In this document: piece after piece, positions 1 through 6,048 of the stretch
How the letters are laid out: each line of letters begins with the position of its first letter
How positions within the stretch are numbered: position 1 is the first letter of the stretch
Assembly: GCA_945871335.1 (NCBI GenBank)
Contig: CAMBWM010000100.1
Span: 1-8,276, forward strand
Direction of reading: 5' to 3'
Length of the DNA: 8,276 nt
Origin: Polaromonas sp. YR568
Lineage (GTDB): Bacteria; Pseudomonadota; Gammaproteobacteria; Burkholderiales; Burkholderiaceae
Notes under the pieces: model-generated
Database searches by the model: none
What the model saw: the letters and a program-made list of their open reading frames with translations, nothing else
What the model was told of the DNA's origin: nothing
Position numbers and translations under genes: made by a program

Positions 1-83
1 GGAAATCGCTTGGCGTAATCGTCGTAGGCGGTTTGTGCCCAATCGGGCACACGTTGACCGACCGCGACGATCAGCAGCTTCAT
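1..83 (-). CDS. rlmH: 23S rRNA (pseudouridine1915-N3)-methyltransferase RlmH, N-terminal fragment
   Basis: Only the first 27 codons are inside the window; the gene runs off the left edge. The translation starts [15 protein letters not shown] and continues to AYDDYAKRF, which matches the start of the RlmH (YbeA, SPOUT family) methyltransferase. In the family the enzyme methylates pseudouridine 1915 in helix 69 of 23S rRNA on assembled 70S ribosomes; the SAM-binding knot lies in the missing part. The ATG (83-81) overlaps the rsfS stop codon as ATGA, so translation is probably coupled to rsfS. A GGAG lies only 3 nt before the ATG (87-90), which is closer than ideal. rlmH directly after rsfS is a very common arrangement in proteobacteria and supports the call despite the short fragment. 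Confidence 0.88.
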   Translation of the reverse strand, partial: MKLLIVAVGQRVPDWAQTAYDDYAKRF

Positions 84-784
84 GCGCTCCGGGTGGCTTT
101 CTTGGCGGCGACCTTTTTAGGTGCAGCTTTTTTGGCAGCCGGTTTTTTCAGTGCGGCCGTCTTGGCTGCCAGGGTCTTGGGTGCAGCAGTCTTGGCGGCG
201 ACCTTGGACGCCGGTTTGGCAGTGGATTTGGCCGGTGCGCGTTTGGCAGCTGGTGATTTGGCCGGAGCCGGTTCGCCACTGGCACGACCGGCTTTTCTGG
301 CGGCATTGCGGGCGATGGTGCGGGCGGCCGTACGACCACCCGGTGCTTGTGCAACTTCGGCCTCGGCAGCGGCCAAAGCAGCAGCGCGTGAGGCTTTGGA
401 TACGGGCGCTGCGACGCCGAGTTTGAGCTTGACAGGTTTGTCACCCCAGAGCTCTTCGAGGTGGTAATACTGGCGGATGGTGGGCTGCATGATGTGCGCT
501 ACTGCAGCACCGCAATCGACGATGATCCATTCGCCGTTTTCTTCACCTTCAATGCGGGGCTTACCGAAACCGGCTACACGCACTGCGTCGCGCACGCTGG
601 CGGCCAGCGCCTTGGTCTGCCGGTTTGAAGTTCCGGAAGCGACGATCACCCTCTCAAACAGGGAGGTAATGTGTTCTGTATCAAAGACCTGAATGTCCTG
701 CGCCTTGACGTCCTCCAGGCCATCGACGATGGCGCGCTGAAGCTTTTGGATATTTTTAGATGCGCTGATGTTGGTATCGTTCAT
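80..784 (-). CDS. rsfS: Ribosomal silencing factor RsfS with long Lys/Ala/Pro-rich C-terminal tail
   Basis: RsfS (RsfA/Iojap family, DUF143) binds uL14 on the 50S subunit and blocks joining to 30S, lowering translation when nutrients are short. The protein has 234 residues. The Iojap core covers about residues 12-114: [14 protein letters not shown] (48-61) matches the conserved GTSxRQ segment, and [12 protein letters not shown] (90-101) followed by [11 protein letters not shown] (104-114) is the C-terminal family signature. The family is usually about 105-120 residues, so the roughly 120 residues after the core are an extension: an Ala/Arg-rich linker (about 124-168), then degenerate [13 protein letters not shown] repeats, strongly basic and low in complexity. 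It starts with ATG 10 nt after the nadD stop with only a weak GAG upstream, and ends in ATGA overlap with rlmH. The core identification is secure; the role of the tail is unknown. Confidence 0.95.
   Translation of the reverse strand: MNDTNISASKNIQKLQRAIVDGLEDVKAQDIQVFDTEHITSLFERVIVASGTSNRQTKALAASVRDAVRVAGFGKPRIEGEENGEWIIVDCGAAVAHIMQPTIRQYYHLEELWGDKPVKLKLGVAAPVSKASRAAALAAAEAEVAQAPGGRTAARTIARNAARKAGRASGEPAPAKSPAAKRAPAKSTAKPASKVAAKTAAPKTLAAKTAALKKPAAKKAAPKKVAAKKATRSA
95..271 (-). repeat. Degenerate Lys/Ala/Pro codon repeats encoding the RsfS tail
   Basis: On the minus strand this stretch encodes RsfS residues about 172-230, an irregular tandem of short units such as [24 protein letters not shown] and KKVAAKKA. 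The units are 4-9 codons long and imperfect. The codons are varied (AAA and AAG for Lys; GCC, GCT and GCA for Ala), so the DNA repeat is much looser than the protein repeat, which suggests that composition is selected more than exact sequence. It resembles C-terminal tails of histone H1-like bacterial proteins. Read on the plus strand it gives a spurious Phe/Leu/Ala-rich frame. Confidence 0.6.
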
Positions 785-794
785 GCAATGTTGC

Positions 795-1454
795 TCAAGA
801 AATCATAGGGCTGCTCTGGTAGAGCATGTGCTGGGAAATATAAGCCGCCACATCCTGCGGGATCAAACCTTGCAGGTCGGCAGGCACACTGCCAGGCTCT
901 AGGCCCTGAGCCGCCAATCGCAGGCGTATATCGGTCGCGCTCACGGGCATTGCGGGAAATTGCAGGGGCAAATAATCCGGCAAAGCGAGCGGTCGATCGA
1001 CGGGATGAGCTGAATTGGCAGGCTGCTGCAGACGTTGCGCTACACAAATTGTAGCTATTGCAAGTATATCCTGCCATCTGTGCCAGTCATAGAAGGCCGC
1101 CAACTGGTCACCACCGATGACCAGAAAAAGGACACAGCCCGGTTGCTCTGCCAATAAGGCTTCGAGCGTGTCAATGGTGTAGCTCGAGCCCTCACGGCGC
1201 TGCTCGCGGTCATCAACAATCACGCCGGGCAGGCCGGAAAAAGCAAGCAAGGCCATGGCCATGCGGTGCTCAGGCGGGGTTAGCGGACGGCTCTTATGCC
1301 AGGCGAGACCCGTTGGGATGATCCTGAGCTCGTCGAGCTGAAGCTGCTCTATGGCGGCAGCTGCCAAAGCGACGTGGGCGCAATGCGGCGGGTCAAAGGC
1401 ACCGCCAAAAACGCCAATTCGTCTGGGCACGGCCTGAGCAGTGTGCTGGCTCAA
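795..1454 (-). CDS. nadD: Nicotinate-nucleotide adenylyltransferase NadD
   Basis: NadD transfers AMP from ATP to nicotinate mononucleotide, giving deamido-NAD in the de novo and salvage routes to NAD. Numbered from the TTG start, the nucleotidyltransferase motif [11 protein letters not shown] is at 17-27 (family GGxFDPxHxGH, here with Ala before the second His), SYTIDT is at 91-96, VIGGDQ at 112-117, and the family (I/V)SxTxIR motif appears as VSATDIR at 171-177. The length of 219 residues is close to the usual 210-215. No ATG lies at a sensible place. TTG at 1454-1452 overlaps the hemF stop as TTGA and has AGGGA 6 nt upstream (1461-1465), so I prefer it. GTG at 1430-1428 would give 211 residues beginning [10 protein letters not shown] and also fits the family; it has only a weak AGG close by. 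Function is secure, the start is not. Confidence 0.93.
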   Translation of the reverse strand: MSQHTAQAVPRRIGVFGGAFDPPHCAHVALAAAAIEQLQLDELRIIPTGLAWHKSRPLTPPEHRMAMALLAFSGLPGVIVDDREQRREGSSYTIDTLEALLAEQPGCVLFLVIGGDQLAAFYDWHRWQDILAIATICVAQRLQQPANSAHPVDRPLALPDYLPLQFPAMPVSATDIRLRLAAQGLEPGSVPADLQGLIPQDVAAYISQHMLYQSSPMIS

Positions 1455-2368
1455 AGCCAGTCCCTGCGCACCAGGAAGTTGCGCGTCAACGCCGCTTCGG
1501 CAGACTCCGGCGGGTCCTCGCGCCTGTAGGACCAGCTGCAAAGCGGCGGCATGGACATCAAGATGGACTCGGTGCGCCCACCCGATTGCAGGCCGAAATG
1601 CGTGCCCCTGTCCCACACCAGGTTGAACTCGACATAGCGCCCGCGCCGGTAGAGCTGAAAGTCGCGCTCACGCTGTCCGAAGGACGTGCCCTGACGGGCC
1701 TCAACGATGGGCATGTAGGCTGCCAAAAATGAATCGGCCACGCTTTGCAGCATGTCAAAGCTGCGCTCCATGCCCAGTTCGTTGAAATCATCAAAAAAAA
1801 TGCCGCCAATACCGCGTTGTTCATGCCGGTGCTTGAGACAGAAATACTCGTCGCACCAGAGCTTAAAGCGTGGGTACTTGTCTTCACCATAGGGCGCCAG
1901 CGCGTCCTTACAGACCTGGTGAAAATGCACAGCATCTTCTTCAAAAGCGTAATAAGGCGTCAGGTCCATGCCACCGCCAAACCAGCAAACCAGCTCTCCG
2001 GAGGCCGGCGTAGCGGCGATCATGCGCACATTCATGTGGACGGTGGGCACATAAGGGTTGCGGGGGTGAAAAACCAGGGAAACGCCCATCGCCTCGAAGG
2101 GTGCACCGGCCAACTCAGGACGGTGCTGGGTGGCCGAGGGTGGCAATGAAGCACCGCGCACATGCGAAAAACCACAACCGGCACGCTCAAACACTTTGCC
2201 CTGCTCCAGAATTTGCGTCAAGCCGTTTCCTTGAAGCGGTTCGCCAGGCGCTTTTTCCCAAGCGTCAGACGCAAAACTACCGCCGTCTAAATTAGCCACC
2301 GCTGAGGTGATGCGCTTTTGCAAACCCAACAGAAATTGTCGGCCAGCTTGCGCAGAGATCTTGTTCAT
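1451..2368 (-). CDS. hemF: Oxygen-dependent coproporphyrinogen-III oxidase HemF
   Basis: HemF converts coproporphyrinogen III to protoporphyrinogen IX by oxidative decarboxylation of two propionates, using O2, late in haem synthesis in the cytosol. The 305-residue product matches the usual length of about 300. Family segments are clear: [19 protein letters not shown] (95-113, with the conserved His101 and His111), [12 protein letters not shown] (129-140), LWCDEYF (170-176), [16 protein letters not shown] (180-195), and near the end [16 protein letters not shown] (250-265) and SILMSMPP (268-275). The ATG at 2368 has a good AGAGGA 6 nt upstream and overlaps the preceding stop as ATGA. The frame stays open upstream to 2590, but that part is antisense-free overlap with the acyltransferase gene and does not resemble HemF. 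Dependence on O2 implies an organism that can live aerobically. No key residue appears to be missing. Confidence 0.97.
   Translation of the reverse strand: MNKISAQAGRQFLLGLQKRITSAVANLDGGSFASDAWEKAPGEPLQGNGLTQILEQGKVFERAGCGFSHVRGASLPPSATQHRPELAGAPFEAMGVSLVFHPRNPYVPTVHMNVRMIAATPASGELVCWFGGGMDLTPYYAFEEDAVHFHQVCKDALAPYGEDKYPRFKLWCDEYFCLKHRHEQRGIGGIFFDDFNELGMERSFDMLQSVADSFLAAYMPIVEARQGTSFGQRERDFQLYRRGRYVEFNLVWDRGTHFGLQSGGRTESILMSMPPLCSWSYRREDPPESAEAALTRNFLVRRDWL
1461..1465 (-). promoter_or_regulatory. Shine-Dalgarno site supporting the TTG start of nadD
   Basis: On the minus strand AGGGA lies inside the last codons of hemF, with 6 nt between it and TTG at 1454-1452. This is the best-placed ribosome binding site near the nadD start and is the reason for choosing TTG over the GTG 24 nt further in. 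The placement would let ribosomes finishing hemF restart on nadD. Confidence 0.5.
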
Positions 2369-3018
2369 GGTTTTTCCTCTTGCCCCAAGAGTTTGATGGG
2401 CGCGGCCTGCCCGGGTCTGTAGCCTTGCACACCTTCGTAGACGAGCGCAATGTCTTGCATGTCTTGCGCGGTGTCCCCGCTCAGATACACGTAGTGCCGC
2501 AGCACCAGGATTTTTTTCGAATAATCCAGCGAAGCCAGGGCCAAAGGCACACCGGCCTCCAGAGCCACCCGGTAAAAACCGCTGCGCCAACCCGGCTGGT
2601 AACTGCGCGTTCCTTCAGGCGACAAGGCGAGCCAAAAATAACTGGACTCCGTTTTTTTTCGTTGAATCAATGCCACCATTTGGGCGACCACGCCAGAGGC
2701 AGCGTTGCGCATGAGCGGAACGCCACCGAGCCAGCGCAGCCAGCGACCAAATACCGGAATGTTAAACAGAGAATCCTTCGCCCAGAACTTCACCTCAATG
2801 CCCATGGCCGATTTGAGCAGCATGGCCACAGGGAAATCCCAGTTTGAGGTGTGTGGGTAGAGGATTGCCACGCCTTGCATGGCGGGCAAGCCCTGAAAAT
2901 CGATTTTCCAGCCCATCCAGCGCAGCAGTTCGCGGGCCAGGCGACTTCCCCGGAATTGAACCGGCATAGCCAAGTCTGTTTTCAGAAGGCTATTGGCCAA
3001 AGGAAAATCTGCGCGCAT
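2365..3018 (-). CDS. PlsC-like lysophospholipid acyltransferase family protein
   Basis: The 217-residue protein carries the glycerolipid acyltransferase motifs in order: HTSNWD (56-61), which is the catalytic HX4D; GGVPLMR (98-104), corresponding to the phosphate-binding GxxFIxR block; SPEGTRS (133-139), the acceptor-binding (F)PEGTR block; and [10 protein letters not shown] (157-166). Enzymes with these motifs move an acyl chain from acyl-ACP or acyl-CoA to lysophosphatidate or another acceptor at the inner membrane. The exact acceptor cannot be read from sequence, and this short HTSNWD variety may differ from the main PlsC. I see no strong membrane span; residues 46-70 are moderately hydrophobic. 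The ATG at 3018 shares one base with the purD stop (TGATG), which favours this start over Met18 at 2967. The stop overlaps hemF. No clear Shine-Dalgarno is seen, so expression probably relies on reinitiation after purD. Confidence 0.88.
   Translation of the reverse strand: MRADFPLANSLLKTDLAMPVQFRGSRLARELLRWMGWKIDFQGLPAMQGVAILYPHTSNWDFPVAMLLKSAMGIEVKFWAKDSLFNIPVFGRWLRWLGGVPLMRNAASGVVAQMVALIQRKKTESSYFWLALSPEGTRSYQPGWRSGFYRVALEAGVPLALASLDYSKKILVLRHYVYLSGDTAQDMQDIALVYEGVQGYRPGQAAPIKLLGQEEKP
2375..2380 (-). promoter_or_regulatory. Shine-Dalgarno site fixing the hemF start
   Basis: AGAGGA on the minus strand, 6 nt before the ATG at 2368-2366, within the last codons of the acyltransferase gene. It supports the 305-residue HemF rather than the longer open frame reaching 2590. 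Confidence 0.7.
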
Positions 3019-4340
3019 CAGGATTTGATGGCCCGAAAGCCAATGTCATTGCGGTACTGCGCGCCTGCAAACGAGATGCTATCGGCGATTTCATACGCGT
3101 GTTTCTGAGCTTCTTTGACCGTGTGTCCCAGCGCGGTCACGCAGAGCACACGGCCTCCCGCGCTCAGCACCTCCCCTTTGCCGCCCTGCCCTGGCTGCGG
3201 AGTCACGGTGCCGGCATGAAAAACCATGGCATTGGCCTGCTTCAAACTGTCTAAGGAAGGCAGCCCCGTGACGAGGTCGCCCTTGCGCGGGTTCAGCGGG
3301 TAGCCATGCGCAGCCATCACCACACCCAAAGCTGGGCGACGGTCCCAATCCAATTCGATCTGGTCAAGCTGACCCGAGGTCGCGGCCATCATCACGTCAA
3401 ACAAATCGGACTTCAAGCGCATCATGATTGGCTGGGTCTCGGGGTCCCCCATGCGGCAGTTGAATTCCAGTGTTTTGGGTTGCCCCTGGGCATCGATCAT
3501 GAGGCCGGCGTACAAAAAACCTGTGAAAGGAATTCCGTCTTGCGCCATGCCTTTGATGGTGGGCAAGATGATCTCGCGCATCGCACGGGCATGGATTTGT
3601 GGGGTGACGACCGGGGCCGGCGAGTAAGCGCCCATCCCGCCGGTGTTGGGTCCGGTGTCACCATCAAGCAGGCGCTTATGGTCTTGGCTGGTGGCCAGCG
3701 CAGTGACATTTTTACCGTCACACATAACGATGAAGCTGGCCTCTTCGCCTTGTAAAAACTCTTCAATGACAACGCGAGCGCCGCCCTCGTTGTGTGTCAC
3801 GCCCAAGGGGTTGACGCCGGTCTCGGGGGCCAGCATGAAGTCAACCGCCTCATGCGCCTCGGCCAGCGACATGGCCACCACCACGCCCTTGCCGGCGGCC
3901 AGGCCGTCCGCCTTGACCACAATGGGCGCGCCTTTTTGGTCGACATAAGCGTGCGCGGCCAGCGGGTCGCTGAAGGTTTCGTAATCCGCCGTTGGGATAC
4001 CGTGACGTTTCATGAAGGCCTTGGAAAAAGCCTTGGAACTCTCCAGTTGCGCCGCGGCCCGGGTGGGACCGAACACCCGCAGGCCGTGGGCCCGGAATTC
4101 GTCCACGATGCCGGCGGCCAAGGGCTGTTCGGGTCCAACTACCGTCAATGCAATTTTTTCTGTCTGAGCCCAGCTGCGCAAAGCCTGTATGTCAGTGATG
4201 GCGATGTTTTCAAGCCGGCTATCAAGCACCGTACCGCCGTTGCCGGGCGCCACATAAACCGCCTGGACTTTGGGGGACTGCGCCATTTTCCAGGCTAGCG
4301 CATGTTCGCGTCCACCGCCGCCCACAACCAAAACTTTCAT
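3018..4340 (-). CDS. purD: Phosphoribosylamine--glycine ligase (GAR synthetase) PurD
   Basis: PurD joins glycine to 5-phosphoribosylamine using ATP, the second step of purine synthesis. The 440-residue protein starts MKVLVVGGGGREHALAWK, the family's N-terminal glycine-rich loop. VVGPEQPLAAGIVD (67-80) follows, then the ATP-grasp part: SKAFSKAFM (102-110), VVKADGLAAGKGVVVA (141-156), VIEEFLQGEEASF (191-203), DHKRLLDGDTGPNTGGMGAYSP (220-241) and EFNCRMGDPETQ (292-303), which holds metal- and ATP-binding residues. The C-terminal domain contains VLSAGGRVLCVTALG (391-405). It is slightly longer than the E. coli enzyme (about 429), partly through a segment near 171-187. The ATG at 4340 follows a weak GAAAG. 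purD starts 57 nt after yebC ends, the widest gap in the minus-strand block, so an additional internal promoter is possible but not clearly visible. Confidence 0.98.
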   Translation of the reverse strand: MKVLVVGGGGREHALAWKMAQSPKVQAVYVAPGNGGTVLDSRLENIAITDIQALRSWAQTEKIALTVVGPEQPLAAGIVDEFRAHGLRVFGPTRAAAQLESSKAFSKAFMKRHGIPTADYETFSDPLAAHAYVDQKGAPIVVKADGLAAGKGVVVAMSLAEAHEAVDFMLAPETGVNPLGVTHNEGGARVVIEEFLQGEEASFIVMCDGKNVTALATSQDHKRLLDGDTGPNTGGMGAYSPAPVVTPQIHARAMREIILPTIKGMAQDGIPFTGFLYAGLMIDAQGQPKTLEFNCRMGDPETQPIMMRLKSDLFDVMMAATSGQLDQIELDWDRRPALGVVMAAHGYPLNPRKGDLVTGLPSLDSLKQANAMVFHAGTVTPQPGQGGKGEVLSAGGRVLCVTALGHTVKEAQKHAYEIADSISFAGAQYRNDIGFRAIKS

Positions 4341-4397
4341 TATTTTACTTTCAATATAGTGTGCTGCCCGCTCACACAGGCGCCGTGCAACCAGTCA

Positions 4398-5123
4398 TCA
4401 ATTAGAAATGGCTGCGTTATGAAAGACATCCTGGGTGTCGTCCAAGTCTTCCAGAATGTCGAGCAATCTTTGCATTTTGGCGGCGTCGTCTCCTGCCAGA
4501 TCAATCATGTTGTCAGCCCGCATGGTGACTTCAGCCATTTCTGGTGTCAGACCAGCGGCACTTAGCGCGTTTCTGACTTTCTCAAATTCCGTATAGGGTG
4601 TGAGCACTTCGATGGCGCCTTCATCGTCCGTGATGACGTCGTCAGCGCCGGCTTCCAAGGCGACTTCCATGACTTTTTCTTCACTCACGCCGGGCGCAAA
4701 AATCAACTGACCGCAATGCTTGAATTGAAACGCAACAGAACCTTCCGTGCCCATATTTCCCCCATGCTTTGAAAAAGCATGCCGTACCTCAGCCACGGTA
4801 CGCACGCGGTTGTCGGTCATGCAGTCAACGATGATGGCCGCACCACCGATGCCGTAGCCTTCATAGCGCACTTCTTCGTACTGCACGCCCTCCAGGCTGC
4901 CGGTGGCCTTGGCGATGCCGTATTTGACGTTTTCAGCAGGCATATTGGCTGCCTTGGCCTTGTCAACGGCCAGACGCAGACGCGGGTTGGTGCCCAAATC
5001 ACCGCCTCCCATGCGGGCAGCGACCATGATCTCGCGCATCACCCGGGTCCAGATGCGTTGACGTTTTTCGTCCTGCCGGCCCTTGCGGTGTTGAATATTC
5101 GCCCATTTACTGTGTCCGGCCAC
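4398..5123 (-). CDS. yebC: YebC/PmpR (TACO1) family translation/regulatory protein
   Basis: The 241-residue product begins [18 protein letters not shown], the hallmark N-terminus of the YebC family (usually about 240-250 residues). [15 protein letters not shown] (23-37), [17 protein letters not shown] (46-62) and [20 protein letters not shown] (86-105) are other family blocks. An acidic stretch is seen at 165-172, and the C-terminus (210-233) is Asp/Leu-rich. Family members were long annotated as transcriptional regulators. Mitochondrial TACO1 and more recent bacterial work point to a role on the ribosome in easing stalling at proline-rich stretches. The start is GTG at 5123-5121, not ATG: the conserved MAGHSKW begins there and AAGGA sits 6 nt upstream. 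In many other bacteria yebC is next to ruvC; here it heads a purine/haem/NAD block instead. Confidence 0.96.
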   Translation of the reverse strand: MAGHSKWANIQHRKGRQDEKRQRIWTRVMREIMVAARMGGGDLGTNPRLRLAVDKAKAANMPAENVKYGIAKATGSLEGVQYEEVRYEGYGIGGAAIIVDCMTDNRVRTVAEVRHAFSKHGGNMGTEGSVAFQFKHCGQLIFAPGVSEEKVMEVALEAGADDVITDDEGAIEVLTPYTEFEKVRNALSAAGLTPEMAEVTMRADNMIDLAGDDAAKMQRLLDILEDLDDTQDVFHNAAISN

Positions 5124-5254
5124 GAGATGTCCTTCTGGAGGGGGTGAATTGATTTAATCTTGTGTGCATTTTACTTTTCGCCCACTGCATACCCGAAGAG
5201 TGGCCAAAAGATAATTGAAACACGCCCAAATCCGGTAGCAGGCAGACTTAAACC
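5124..5254. promoter_or_regulatory. Divergent yebC/upp intergenic region with candidate promoters
   Basis: This 131-bp region separates divergently transcribed yebC and upp and must carry the promoters for at least one side. It is more AT-rich than its surroundings. Candidates on the upp strand are a -10-like GATAAT at 5210-5215 (weak -35, about TGCATA at 5186-5191) and TTGATT at 5149-5154 spaced 17 bp from TACTTT at 5172-5177. On the yebC strand a -10-like TAAAAT lies at 5173-5168, with no convincing -35. The upp and yebC candidates overlap around 5168-5177. No clear operator palindrome or riboswitch-like fold is visible. These are consensus matches by eye only. Confidence 0.4.
5130..5134 (-). 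promoter_or_regulatory. Shine-Dalgarno site for the GTG start of yebC
   Basis: AAGGA (within AGAAGGA) on the minus strand, 6 nt before GTG at 5123-5121. Together with the conserved MAGHSKW N-terminus it fixes the non-ATG start of yebC. Confidence 0.8.
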
Positions 5255-5920
5255 ATGAACACTCAACCTATAACAAGCCCAGCAGTGACCAGCACCGGGG
5301 TGACCGTTATCACCCACCCGCTGGTTCAACACAAGCTCACACTGATGCGCCGCAAAGACGCCAGCACCAGCACCTTTCGCACCTTGCTCAATGAGCTGAG
5401 CATGCTGATGGCCTATGAGGTCACGCGCGACATGCCGGTTCAACTGGTCGAGATCCAAACTCCGCTGGAGACTATGCAAGCGCCCATGATTGACGGCAAA
5501 AAACTAGTTTTTGTGTCGATTCTGCGGGCTGGCAACGGTATCTTAGAAGGCATGCTCAGCGTGGTGCCAGGAGCCCGGGTCGGGCATATCGGGCTGTACC
5601 GGGACCCTCAAACCCTGCAGGCCGTGGAGTACTACTTCAAAATGCCCCAGGACATGCAAGCGCGCGATGTGTTGGTGGTGGATCCGATGCTGGCCACTGG
5701 TAATTCGGCCGCGGCTGCGATCACGCGGCTCAAGCAACTCAAACCCAGGTCCATCAAGTTCGTTTGCCTGCTGACCTGCCCTGAGGGTATTGCCGCCCTG
5801 CAAAAAGCCCACCCCGATGTGCCCATTTTCACCGCAGCCATAGACCGCCAGATCAATGAACACGGCTACATCTTGCCTGGCCTGGGCGATGCAGGCGACC
5901 GAATCTTCGGGACGCAGTAG
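5255..5920 (+). CDS. upp: Uracil phosphoribosyltransferase Upp
   Basis: Upp makes UMP from uracil and PRPP, the pyrimidine salvage step, in the cytosol. The 221-residue protein has [13 protein letters not shown] (16-28), the conserved N-terminal block, then [10 protein letters not shown] (87-96). The PRPP-binding loop is [13 protein letters not shown] (141-153), and the uracil-binding C-terminus is [18 protein letters not shown] (203-220). It is about 12 residues longer than E. coli Upp (208), and all the extra length is at the N-terminus before the conserved block. The ATG at 5255 is the only ATG available there; in-frame GTG codons at 5285 and 5300 would give a more standard length but lack good ribosome sites. 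The site before the ATG is also weak (AGG about 12 nt upstream). The gene appears to be transcribed alone or as the first gene before trhO. Confidence 0.97.
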   Translation: MNTQPITSPAVTSTGVTVITHPLVQHKLTLMRRKDASTSTFRTLLNELSMLMAYEVTRDMPVQLVEIQTPLETMQAPMIDGKKLVFVSILRAGNGILEGMLSVVPGARVGHIGLYRDPQTLQAVEYYFKMPQDMQARDVLVVDPMLATGNSAAAAITRLKQLKPRSIKFVCLLTCPEGIAALQKAHPDVPIFTAAIDRQINEHGYILPGLGDAGDRIFGTQ

Positions 5921-5930
5921 GCCCACTTGC

Positions 5931-5981
5931 GCCCTGGCTTCAGCTTAGCTTGATCCAGGGCAAATAGGCATTTCAGTGCCT
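5931..5981 (+). other. Two small hairpins between upp and trhO
   Basis: Shortly after the upp stop there is a 7-bp perfect stem, GCCCTGG (5931-5937) with CCAGGGC (5955-5961), closing a 17-nt loop. It is followed by a 5-bp stem, AGGCA (5966-5970) with TGCCT (5977-5981), with a 6-nt loop. Neither has a T-run after it on either strand, so they do not look like a standard intrinsic terminator. They may stabilise the upp mRNA 3' end, act as a weak or factor-assisted terminator, or have no role. The remaining spacer to trhO (5982-6048) holds a TTGACC at 6004-6009 without a matching -10. Confidence 0.3.
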
Positions 5982-6048
5982 GAGAGAAAATAGCCACATG
6001 CACTTGACCCGGTTGTCCGGTACGTTTCGCTAACGCCCACCCCAGAAC

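Noticed and set aside
148..444. Minus-strand open frame rich in Pro/Arg/His
   Set aside because: Out-of-frame reading of the rsfS tail; low complexity comes from the same GC-rich repeats.
33..467. Plus-strand open frame with an Ala/Leu/Phe-rich, membrane-like translation
   Set aside because: It is the antisense reading of the Lys/Ala/Pro codons of the RsfS tail; AAG/AAA and GCC codons read in reverse give Leu/Phe and Gly/Ala. No family resemblance or good start site.
1455..1616. Possible longer NadD starting at 1616
   Set aside because: This would overlap hemF by over 160 nt; its translation is unlike NadD and is simply an out-of-frame reading of conserved HemF sequence.
2369..2590. Possible 74-residue N-terminal extension of HemF
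   Set aside because: The segment overlaps the acyltransferase coding region out of frame, does not resemble HemF, and the ATG at 2368 has a strong AGAGGA and family-typical N-terminus.
3306..4298. Several plus-strand open frames opposite purD
   Set aside because: They are shadows of the purD codons in GC-rich DNA; none has motifs, and purD is complete and conserved on the other strand.
4341..4397. TATATT (4358-4353, minus strand) as a promoter for purD
   Set aside because: No -35 at the right distance, and transcription from it would start only about 5 nt before the purD ATG. Read-through from yebC is simpler, though an internal promoter is not excluded.
6004..6035. TTGACC at 6004-6009 as the -35 box of a trhO promoter
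   Set aside because: The -35 is a good match, but the sequence 16-18 bp downstream (around TCGCTA) is a poor -10.
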